Under the pieces are notes generated by a model, which was not told the origin of the DNA, ran no database searches, and saw only the letters and a program-made list of their open reading frames with translations. A stretch of 64,000 bases of DNA from Albula goreensis. Its lineage: Eukaryota > Chordata > Actinopteri > Albuliformes > Albulidae. Of this stretch, positions 11,115-22,900 are shown in pieces; the stretch's first letter is position 1, and every line of letters starts with the position of its first letter. Both the position numbers and the translations under genes were made by a program. Where the stretch lies: the NCBI GenBank assembly GCA_022829145.1, contig CM040747.1, forward strand, positions 30,158,936-30,222,935, read 5' to 3'.

Positions 11115-11146
11115 CCAGCCTTAAAGACGGATACTCTTAAGGCTGG
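11115..11146 (-). other. Perfect 10-bp inverted repeat in cnst 3' UTR
   Basis: CCAGCCTTAA and TTAAGGCTGG are separated by 12 bases, giving a possible hairpin in the mRNA. Function unknown. Confidence 0.6.
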
Positions 11147-11397
11147 TTTAGGATCTGTCCGGCGCCCTGAGAGCAACTCAAAGGTGGAAGTTTGAAGACA
11201 GACCGTAGTATGGGGCCTGGGAATCCCACACTTTCATGGGCAAGTCTGGCCGTTTTACCCCAGCGACTGGGTGTAGCAGTTTGCCAAACTCACCAGCGGG
11301 TCGAGGCCAGGAAAGAAAGCAGAAGGATTTTAAGAGAACCAGCTGGGAGTTCTGTGCCATTTCCTTTGGTCTCTTCATCCTCCTCCACCCAGTCCCG

Positions 11398-11606
11398 CTA
11401 CGAGCTCGGGGACAGCCAGTACCTCAGCCCCTCCACGCCTCGCTGGAAGTGGCCTATGTAGAAGTCCACGTTGTGGGAGAAGTCGGTGCACACGCTGGAC
11501 TGGGCGTCAGCCAGACTGCAGAACAGAGCGGTCCCGCCCACGCTGATCACCACGGTAACCAAGCACAGTAGGAGGAGGATCAAGCAGGAGTCTCCACCCA
11601 CCTCAT
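11398..11606 (-). CDS. cnst: cnst terminal coding exon: transmembrane helix and lumenal tail
   Basis: Acceptor ccactgcag on the minus strand. The exon completes an Asp codon and reads EVGGDSC, then LILLLLCLVTVVISVGGTAL, FCSLADAQSSVCTDFSHNVD, and ends RGVEGLRYWLSPSS. The 20-residue hydrophobic run is the single membrane span of the consortin C-terminal domain. The short tail with two cysteines (FC, VC) would face the Golgi lumen or cell exterior. Confidence 0.93.
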
Positions 11607-14600
11607 CTGCAGTGGAGAAGCACAGAGTGAGAAACCAACAAATTTTTTATTACAATGGAACCATAATTTTAACAATCGCTTAAAGACAGTAAATGCAGAA
11701 ATTACAATCGTGAAATAAAACTTAGGATAATTCTGATACTTGAATACCAATACAAGCAAAACAATAAAATAAAGTTCAAGTCCAACCACCAAGTATGATT
11801 ATTATCAGTACAAATCCTTGCATTTAGGATCTCTCAGTCCTGGTCCAAGAGAGTCACAGGCTCTGCTAGTTTTTTCTTACTCAGAATAACTCTCAACTAA
11901 TCAATTACAGAACTAAAATAACCAACTAAATCACCACACCTGGTTACTTGGGCTTGAAATGGTTACTTATTGTAAGGTGAAAACAAACAAAAAACATAAC
12001 TGGCACCAACTAATTAAGTATTCAGATTAAAAGTCACATTTTCACTCCTTTTATTTCTTTGTTTTTTTTTGTATAGGAAAATTCAATGCATTTCAGGGAC
12101 TTTAAAAGAGCTGTACTCCATTAAATAACTTTTTCTCTTTTGTAAGGTTTGTTCTTTTTCATTATTTGTTGTTATTTGTTATTATAAAATAATGAACCCT
12201 ACAACCCTCCAGAGCACAGGGCAGGTACCCCTGCTTCACTCTGTGGGGGCTCCCTTCCCCAAACTGAGCAGGACCCTACCTTGGTCCAGGCCATCGTCGG
12301 GCTCCCTGAAGCGGACTTTGCGTTTGGATGGCTGCTTGGGCTTGGGGGTCGCGGGCTCAGGTGAGGAGCCCCCTTCCAGAGACGCCCTTCTCTTCAAGAT
12401 GGAGACCAGGCCCTCGGCCGGAGTGATCTGCACACAGGACACAGCAGAGGGTCATTAGCTACAGGTCAGTCTCAACCAGAGCGATCTGCGCACAGGACAC
12501 CGCAGAGGGTCATTAGCTACAGGTAAGTCTCAATTTAACAATTAAACTGTTTACAAAATATAGGCTCATCCTGAGCAGCATCTCATTGGCAGATGATTAG
12601 CCAATCGTAGCACTCTCTTGGGCTTCTCTGTAGTCCCGTAAATAGCAGGAGTTTACATTGTTTTGTAAACAACAAATGTAAACCAAAGGTAAAAGAAGGT
12701 GATAAAAAGTTGAAAACTGGAGGAGGTGTCTGCTCTAGACAGGAAGTAGCTCCTTCATCAGTTTTTCTCATCTTCTGAAAAGGTCATGTTGTTGACGATC
12801 AGTGGCTTTTTTATGATATACAATACCAATGATATGCAACTCTACACATTTAAGCTAAACTACATTGTCAGCTTATCACCTCAAGGTGTCAGTGTATCTA
12901 TGGCTTACTGTAGCCCTGTGTTGACTCTAAGATAATATTAACACAAAAGACAGGTGCACTAAATCCATTTTTCTACTGCTCTACATCTTACCTCTTCCAG
13001 TATTCATGACACCATTGTGGTAAGATCAAGAGTCGCTTTGGACTTTGTTGCTTTTGGATTTTATGTCCCGGTAAAGTGAATATAATAGGCAAACCTTCAT
13101 AGTCCACTGGCTCTTTTTATAAAATGGTAGACACATTGGCACATTTATCATTTTCCAAGCTAACACAAAAATGTTCCCAGATCACTGGAGAAAGATTTCA
13201 GCTGTACTCTCTTCTGGCTGTAAGCTAATATTAAAATGACAACATTCCACAAACAGTTATAGAACATTTTATCATTCAGAGCAAATTCTGTCATGGAAGT
13301 CATGGAAAAATGCTTCATGGAAAAAAACATTCAAGGGACATCCAAAAAGTCAAAAAATTTTGAGTTGGGATTGTTCACTCAAAATTTCCGGGAATGCTCT
13401 CGGAGCTAAGAGCTGTAATTTAGGTGTGGTTTTGAAGCGACACCAGCTACAATGAAGGAATACAATTCTAAGGAACAGTGTACAGGTTATGGATTTATGA
13501 CATCACTTTGTGATGTCACCTAAACACAGATGGTTGGATGCTTGAGGGGGGTCACAGAACGCAGTGACGGCTGGTGAGCTCAAAACAATGGAGGGACAAA
13601 CTTTACCTTCAAACATACTCATTACACAATCATTACTTTCCACCTGTTCCCATTTATCCCCTTGATTAACAATAAGTCAATTTATTCATAGGGTAATCAA
13701 CACCAGCTGATATAAACAGACTAAATGGTTACCAATTTCATTTTGTAACACAATTGTTTTTTGCAAACTAGTGTTATGTTTGTTATATCTATGGATATGA
13801 TTAATCCAGTTACATCAATTGGTGTTGATTACTCCATGAATAATTTGTTTCATTGTTCAGCCGCCCCTGACAGAACGGCCGTGTTCTTAGGCGACCCCTC
13901 TGTTCCGTTTAGTAACTGAACTGAAATCAATACTAGCATAAGACGGGAAGCTGCGGTCCCATCTGTTGTGTGGAAGCACAAGCTTTTGGATATGAGCAAC
14001 TGCAGACTGGAGACGTTAACATCCAACCCTGGTGTTCAACTGAAACGGGATGTTTCAAATAATTTGATTGGAATTACTTGCCTTCATGCAATGATATAGT
14101 GTATTACAGAGGCATCAGACTCCAGTGCCTCAGAGCCGTGATGTCTGCTGGTGTGTCATAAAGGAAGCCGTTGATTTTATAAAGAGTTTATATACCTATG
14201 CAAGACTTAACATTGATGCAGGTTTAGAGGAAGCCACAAAAACCTATAGACACCGCGGGGCCCCAGGACATGTGTTTGACACCCCTGGCCTAAAGTCAGC
14301 TTATTGTACGGTAAAATGAATGTTGACAATAAATTTATCAATAACAGGGAGACCAAACCGTTTCCGATCTGTTAAACCAGTGGACGACTCTGTTGGCATT
14401 TTCCCTCTAGTGGCAAAATAGTGTTACTGCATCACATTGATGAGAAGCTGGGGAGGGACCACTCAATGACCAGTGAGTAGCATCTCTTATCAGATTGATG
14501 ACTCTGAGCCAAACTACTTTGTCATTCCAGCATGATTCAGCCCTACTTCCAGGAATGTGTTTTTCAGATAAACCAAGGGTAAGCTTCAACCTCTGACTCC

Positions 14601-16859
14601 CACAATAGAGTGGGTGTGTAAAATGATAAACGGCCAAATCTGACATTTGCATGCACCAATTAGGTTTCACCAATCATGCGTTAATAACGGTTAATAAATG
14701 CTCTGATAGAGACCGAGCAGCTGGACTGGAGAACTGGCAGCGAGTGAATGAGAAAACAAGACTGCTGTTTACATAGCTGATTCCTCCAATCACAGCTGAC
14801 AACCCCAAGCAGTATGATATTCCAACTACAACCATTAGCTGTGATCCCTATTCGATTAGTACACTGTGTGTAGTCATTGGCTCTGAGTCAAAGGATGTCC
14901 AGGCGATCACATGGGAAATATGAGGTCACCTCTATGTCACAATTATACATTGCTCCAAACAATCCGCGAACTGGATGACGTTAGATGCAATCTCTAAGCG
15001 AGGAGAACTGCCAGGTGTCTTGTAGCGCGTAGTCCCCAAGCAAATATTTTTACATGAGCCTCATTAAAGTATGAGCAAGAAAAATCTCACTGTTGTGTTT
15101 GTAAGTGTAAACACATGCCATTTTTTGTGAAGGTAAAACAAACCAAGGATCACACAGGTGCAAGGTACATTTTGGGAAAACTCAACTAACATGTATGACA
15201 GTAAACTAAAACAGTAATCAGTACTGAATAAAGAAACAAAAATGAAAAAACTACCAGCCTATGCATCAGGGGTTGTGCCTTAAGACAACAAAATGGCGGT
15301 GTAGAAAAAGAAAAGTGAGTTTCGTTAGCAAATGATGTTTAAAATTTAAGACAGTTTTGGAAAATTTTGCTGTTAGAGAATTTTTGTATTGAAAATGTAT
15401 GTAGCATACACATGAGCTAGCTCTATTGTGGTTTGACGGTGAATAAACAAAACTGATAAAAAGAGAGTGCTTTAGCACTGCTTTACATTTTGACAGAAGT
15501 CACTCGCGCCCCTCTGTTTAAAATCCCTCAAAGCTGACTTCTCGTTTTTGGCCACGGACCGTTCGGCAGGGGCCCTTTCCTGTCCCTAAGGAGTTTTGGG
15601 AGGGGTTCCTAGTGGAGTGTTTTCCATCAACATCTCACAGCTGGGATGCAGTAAGTCCTAGGTGACACCCTGGCTACCTTCCACCAAAACCCCCCTTGTC
15701 ATACGCCCTCATTTTTAAGACCCCATAATTGGAAACAAATGCTGTGGCCTCGTCGGTTAAAGAATAATTTCATCCAGAGTACGTCACTGCGCATTTTTGG
15801 TAAAGGCAGTTCTCCGTGAGCCCTGCTCGGGGGCTTTAAAAACAACGGGCTGAAGAAATCGGCTGAAATACTGCATCCATGCATGCAGCCGCAGACTGAC
15901 AGCACAGAATGTGGATGTTATCTCTGATTATTTATGGCTGAAAAAAAAAAACACAGTTTGCAAAAAATCCAGAAAACCAGCAAATAAATTTGATTTGGTT
16001 TACTCTTGGGACTCAAGTACCATCGAAATGGTGTTTCAGGAGAAAAAATCCAGTTGCAGGCCTGGCTGTCAGGCTCTGTCAGGTGATGATTCTGCATACT
16101 CCGTGTCATACGATTTGGGCATTGACCCATTCTTGCACCTTCTCTATCATTCATAAAAGGTGCAAGAGGAGACCGAGGGAATAGTGCTTTAAACAGGAAA
16201 TGGATTTGAGTGTGTACACTTATATTTACTTAGTTAACGCTTACACTGCATATAAGTATTCAATCCAGAACAAATATTTATAACTCAATGTTTGCTGAGC
16301 CAGGTATGTCCAACAAACTTTTTCAACTTGACAAGAACACACATGGAAAGGAGAAAATAGACATACTGGTATTTTCTACTGGGTGGTCTCGTCTCTGCGA
16401 CAATAGAATCTCTTGCATGCTAGCGTACCCTGAAGTGCACTGCTGGATTATGTAAATACCTCTTTGCCTCTTCTGCTTATTTGGCTCGTAGTAGTTTATG
16501 TCCTTCACTGAATCCATTAAGCTAAAGCTATCTTTTCTTAATAGCACTGACCCGTACCCATTCAAGGTATGGAGTCATCGCTGCACACAGTAAATTCAAA
16601 CATAACGAAGTGTTTGCTGATACCGTCAGATCTTTCCGAAGACCACTCAAAGCCTTCACAGGCACCATTACTATCTGAGAGCTCTGACAGTGCTTTTCCC
16701 AATTCTCCTAAACTGACTCGGTTGTGGTTTTTCTGTTTTCTTTCCCTTCTCTTTTGATTCCCTTTGGAGAGTATCCAGTTATTAAGTGTGACAACCTTTT
16801 TGTAAATACTAATATTGATTTATTGATCCCCTCAGTTATCATATATATAAATAATATAA

Positions 16860-16926
<67 letters not shown>

Positions 16927-19900
16927 ACATGACAGTTGCAGAGGGTTGCTCATTTACCCCTTACCTATCTTAGCCCGATTGACTCAAGGTTTTTTTTAAA
17001 AAATCCCATTCATTCAGCTGGAGATTTATTATAGCAAGTTAGGTAAAGCACCACACTTAAGTGTAGTGACCTAGCTGGGAATACCATCTGAGATTAAAGA
17101 AAAATCGGCCATTCCAGCTAATTCCCAAACCATCATACCACACTGCTGCCCTCAGCAAAATGGGGGGACAAATTTACACACTTTAGACTTTCAGACAAAA
17201 CAAAAATGATATTGTTTACACAACCCTGGTAATAGGGTAATTTACTTTCTTATTTTCTTCCCATTTTTCTTCTTTGCAATTTGAACTATGTGACGAGCCC
17301 CACCACAAACCTCCCACAGAGTCGGGAGGAAGCAGCCACGCACATAACTCGACTCATGTGGTGACTGGCCGTTGCTGTTCCTCACACTGAGACGTGAGGC
17401 CAAGAACATATTTACTACGCTGTCAAAGCAATGCAGAGTCAACATATGTTCAGTTCATGAACCTGCAGGAGACCGGCCGGCCAGAGGAGGGCGCCAGAAA
17501 GCAAAGACGGTGACAGGTACAACCAACATTAACCGGCTATTTACCATGGCAAGGCTGGTCTAACAGTTGCACTGCTAATGTGGACCCCTTTCCGTAGCCA
17601 ATAATTAAATACTTTTCATTCTGGTAGTGGACTCTTACTAAATAGCTGGTCATTTTAGGGGGTTTTAAAGTGGCAACCCCTGCTCTGACAGACACAAGAC
17701 AGAATACAATCACACAAATACATACATACCAGACACTGATAAGGTCCCCATTTTACACTTATCATACACACCAAATCCACACCCTTCTATAAAAAAAAAT
17801 GGAGCACATCCATTCTGCAGTATTTATCAGTTTGTAATACTCTGAACAAATAGCCCTGGATATTTTAAGAAATATCACAAAATACACATTTAAACAGGGA
17901 GTTCTGGACTACACCATTTCCATTACTGCAAAGCATTCAGACAGCAAAACTCAATTAGGCGAGATGTGTAACGGCGAGGCCGATAAAAGGGCGAGCGCTA
18001 CAGACATGAAAAATGTGATAGCATAGCCACTACCCTGGGGCCCAGACAGTAAGATCTCAGTACACGTTCTGCCTTACTGTCTGGAAACAGGTCTAACTGC
18101 AGCGGTGAAAACCAGACTATGTATGTGCCGGCACATGGGTTACATTCTCAACAGGGCAGTTTGTGAAAGGGTGGTGTATCTGACACAATTCTCCTCCCTG
18201 AATCCTCACTTGGTTGAAACTGGTAAGAAAATATTGTTTATGTGAAAACTGGGTGGGTTTGTCACTCTGAAATTTACTGCTGTTTTTCAAAGCCATTACC
18301 CTTCATGTAAATTTGGTGTACATGAGAACAGAACTGGCTATAAAAATGACTGGTATCGCCCAGTACCCATTAACATGACCAGATACTATTTGGTTGGCTT
18401 GCAGAGCACTTTTTTCATGACAAAATGTCAGTCTACAGCTGGAGCCCCAGAAAAAAAAATCCTGAAATTCATTTTGAAACATTTTAGCGTCCTTTTTCAC
18501 GCATGCCCCTGGACCCAGATCGCACATGTGCACTCTTGCAAATGCAAACTCGCATGCAAATACTCTGCTCCTACATGTTTGAAAGACTACCAAACTTCTC
18601 AGAAACATCTGTAGGTTTTTTTTTGTTTGCTTCATTTTTGTTCTCCTCCCAGAGCAGCCTTATTGAACCCAGAACTATGATTTAATCGAGTTTCTTTTGG
18701 CTAGAAAACGAACACACCCTTCACCCTGCTACTCCTTACCAAATGTTTACATTGTCCCACAGCAGTGTGCTTAGAATTAATATTTACTATTAATATGCAC
18801 AAACTTTGTTGTCGTTAATAAGACGTGGTATGTTGCAGTAAATAGCAGGTTAAATATAGTTCACCTACTAAAATGAGCCCAGTTGTCACAGTATACTGTA
18901 TTTAGATAGACACTACAGCATACAAATGGGAGAAACACAGCTTCAGCAGACTGTTGTGCTGATAAGGATGTACAAATAGTAGGTTAAAAACAAACTGTCT
19001 ACTGAAATGGATCCCAATTGTGATGTCACAAATGGAGCAAATTTGAAACTGCCAGAGATCTTCAAATGTTGACCCTTGCAAAACAACATCTCTGCACTTC
19101 ACACTTCAGCTGTGTTTATTTAACGACTCTATGCACAGATAGTGTACAAAATACAAGATGTTCTGACTGTAAAGAGCCCTTAAATGTGTAAAGATTTTTT
19201 TTTGTGGACTTTGAGGTGCTCACTTGTATGGGGCAATCTGAGCAGAGTGGAAAAAAAGCATTTTAGGTTTTACACTCTCAAAAGTTAGTTAATGACAAAT
19301 CCTATTTGCTGAAGTCAGCTGACAAAGGCAAGGAAAGGTGAGGTGAGATTCCCCATAAAGAACAGGGATTCAATGCAGCTTAACACTGAAGGAAACTGCC
19401 TAAAAGCTGATGAAGAGCAAGGGTTAACCGGTTAGCGAAGCTGAAGAAATTACATAATTATAACATATGACAGTTCCCTCTCCCTGGAGGCCAAAACATG
19501 CTAAGACTGTTACTGGAACCACTTTGTAGCTCATTAAAGGTTTTCTATTGCTTTGCTGCATAAATGAATAATTCATGTCAATAGGACCTGCTAAGAATAT
19601 AATTATTAATTTGGCAAATAATATTGAAGCACCACTAACAGAGTCATACTTATGTTCCCTAAAATATGAAGACATATTCAAGAAATGGAGTCTAACTGGG
19701 TTGAATAGCCTGTTATTGTCATCAGTTTTTTTTAATATCTTCCTATGTTCTTAGGCTTGTTAAACCACATGAATCAAACTAACTGGTCACAGGACTCAAA
19801 AGAGCTACTGTATAGAACTGTGCTGCACCTCAATGAATGCATGGACTGTCTGAGGAGAAAAATGTAGGAAAGCTGAAGTATGAGTGTGTGGGTTCACTGC

Positions 19901-22900
19901 CTGTTGCATTATCCCGGATGGCACATAAGTTAATCTACAACCCCCAAACGGACTGCTATGTTGAACCACAAGCCAAAGAGCATTTATAATGAACAGTTAC
20001 CAGACACTGCACTGGAGATCATGTTCACATTCTACAACAGAACAAATATAAAAATATTAAAAACATTCAAGGTAAATAATTTGTAGGGCCATTCAGGAGA
20101 TTGGAGGAATTAAATTGTTCAGAAAGTTTACCTTGTCTTCAGAAAACAATTGTTAAATGGGTAGTCACTTGCTGTTGCATGACTGTATTATCAAACTGTT
20201 TCTATCTGACTGAGCTTACTCTGTGTGTATTGATCTTGCTAATGTTATCTACTAACGTAATCAATCACTAGGATGGTTAATGCACAGCTAACTGTGTTTT
20301 TATTCAGACTGAATGTGCTAGATTATTTGTCAAAACAACAATAGGTCTGAATTAGCTTTTAACAGTGTAAGGTCTCTCCTACTGACTCCCGTATAAATAC
20401 AGGCATAAAGGAAAACTAGAAAATAAAATAAAAACAGTTGATGAAATAAAACATTCAAACATTCCATTATGCTTTCCTTCATTATCAGTGTACATAGTAT
20501 AGTACCCAGACTTCAAGAAACTTTAAGTAAAATGAAAGAACACTAATAAAATATACATTCATAGAGATTTAATCTGTCAAGTCTTTAAATGAATGTAGTT
20601 GTTAAGATAACACAAACAGAAAGGAGAGGAGAGGTTCGTTCGGCTGGAAGTCGTGCTCTTACCTCCTCCACCTGTATCCGCTTTGCCAGGTCATCCAGTG
20701 AGGCATGGCTGTTTGGGGCTGCCTCCTCCAGCTCCTCTTCCAGGTCACACTCCAGGCCCTCCTCATCTATTAGCTCCAGTGCTTCCTCTTCTCCTAATTC
20801 TGCCTCCTCCTCCTCTTCCTCCTCCGGCTCGCCTCTGTCCCCGGGCTCCAGCTGGTCCATATTAGTTTGTTCCATCTCACCATCTATACGAGTGTCCCGC
20901 TCCGGCTTCCTTCTCCCACTATCCCCCGCCTCCGTACTCCATGGCGACGGTTCGTCCCCCGGACCATCCCCCCGGCGGCCGCCCCCCTCCTCCATCTGCT
21001 GCCCAGCCTCCGCGGCGATGGAACCCTCCCGCCTCTCCCCACCCAGCTGCAGCGAGGAGCTGTCCATCAGCGGGTCTCCGGGGAAACTGTCCGGTTCTGC
21101 AGGAGCAGCGCGCTCCGATGCCGTCGCCTCCTCCTCTGGAGCGGTCAGACCCTCTCTGTCCCCACCCATGAGCCTTGGGCCGTCAATCACGGCTGGTGTG
21201 GGCGGGGCCTGGGCCGGGGCACGGGCTCGGGAGGGGGAGGGATCAGGAAGGACTGCTGCTGCTGCCCTCTGGTGGTCATGCGCAGGAATGTCCCTCTCTG
21301 CTGCGTCCCCCATGGCCGCCGGCTCCACCGTCACCCGCGGCGAATCAGTAATACTGTCTGTGAGACAGAGAGACACTGTTACCGGAGACATCTCCCCTTC
21401 TCCCTTTCTCTCTCTCTTTTTCCCCTCAGTCACTATGTTTCCTCATTTCCCTCTTTCTCCTTCTACCTCTCTCCCTTTCTATCCCTTTTACACTCTTTCC
21501 TCCCCTCTCTATGTGTCACCTGCTCTCAACGTAGTTGTTCAATGGTGCTTTATTGGCAGGTAACTAACTATGGCATACTCTCTCGCACTCTTTTTTTTTG
21601 TCTCCCTCTCTCTAAGCCACACCCATCCCCCTCCCCTCCCCCTCCCTCTCTGAGCCTGCCCCCTACAACTCTCATTTACAGATTTCCCTGAAAAGAAAAG
21701 ACCACAATAAGAACGCTTGTCAATGTTACAGAAGGGACAATGGGTGCAAACAGCCCAATCGTTTCTTTAATAATTAAACACCAGCAATTCTCTCCTCCCT
21801 AAACACACACAAACTGCGCTTTCTGCCATGATTATCTTGGCCTTTGTGTTGCATTTCTAAATGAAAAGCATACAGAGACTCCGGGACTCAATCAGTCTGA
21901 TGAAGCAAGAGCACTGACGCCTTCTGATTGGATTCTCCATGAAACAAAATGGCTCCAGTGTTAATTCGTTCATGCTCATTTATGAGTGAGTTATTTGAGT
22001 TGGAGGTATATGAGAGGAAACTTTCCCTTTTAACATCCTCTCCATCATAGGCATCTGACTGAAACGTCTTCATATACTCATAGAATGATTCAATTTCCCA
22101 AATTATTCTTCTTTGAGCTGATTCTGTAGGACCACATTTTAGATCAGCAACTATTTTCAAAGGAGGAAGTCTAAAGTGTTCATATTTTCAGCTATGAACA
22201 ATTGACAAGGAAATAACAAAGAAAAAGGTTAAGCAACACGGAAAATATATTTATATATATGGAAAAAAGGGCTTTAGCAAAATCAGTGCCTTGTGCTGGC
22301 TTACGTAAGACACCGAAACTTTCATGAACGAAAACAGGTCTAACAGCTATGATAACAGACCTTATTATTCACAGCTATGGAAAAAGATCATGCAGGCCAT
22401 TCACGGTTGACTAAACTGGGATGCAGTCAAGAATTAGCTGAAAACACCACATTTAAGAGTAAATTATCATATTATATTTAGGCATTTGGCAGACATACTT
22501 ATCCAAAGCCAGTTATAGATAATGTGTTTAACAACTGGATGTTTACTGAAGGATTTCAGGCTAACTTGCTCAAGCACAGAGCAGCAATGCCCTACCTGGG
22601 AGTCAAACCTGCAACCTACCCACCATACGGCGGCCCCATGTAAAGAATGGTCACTGATTTTCAATCTTAACCAATGCCAGAATCAAATAGAACATAGCAA
22701 GGAAGTGTGTTCTGGGGTAAACAGGTCTATGGGTACTTCATAGAAGCTTACTTCATCATCTAAAGATACCCCTTCAAAGGAACAGGCTTTATGAGCACTG
22801 ACTGCTCTTCTCTTGGCGCTGTGATAGTAGCTGTGATTGAGACCAGAACTCTCACTGAGCAGACACAGATCACTGTTCCCTGCTGTCACTCTCTCTTATC

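Larger units (their letters stand above)
9575..11397 (-). other. cnst 3' UTR (about 1.8 kb)
   Basis: Runs from the stop codon (11398-11400 on the minus strand) to a predicted cleavage site just past AATAAA at 9595-9590. It is AT-rich with no coding signal. It contains a short A/T run at 11056-11069 and a perfect 10-bp stem (11115-11146). The 3' limit is inferred only from the hexamer. Confidence 0.5.
12428..20662 (-). other. cnst intron (8.2 kb)
   Basis: Mostly AT-rich unique sequence. It contains the duplicated acceptor, a 9-bp-arm palindrome at 13498-13518, an interspersed-repeat-like end at about 14230-14300 (catgtgtttgacacccctgg), a (TA)n array at 16862-16923 and a possible retroelement tail at 19690-19755 (ttgaatagcctgttattgtc, then atgttcttag). 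No exon, tRNA or other gene found. Confidence 0.5.

Noticed and set aside
20589-21691. Long + strand frames (up to 324 codons) opposite the large cnst exon
   Set aside because: They mirror a GC-rich, low-complexity coding exon on the minus strand whose phase and homology are clear.
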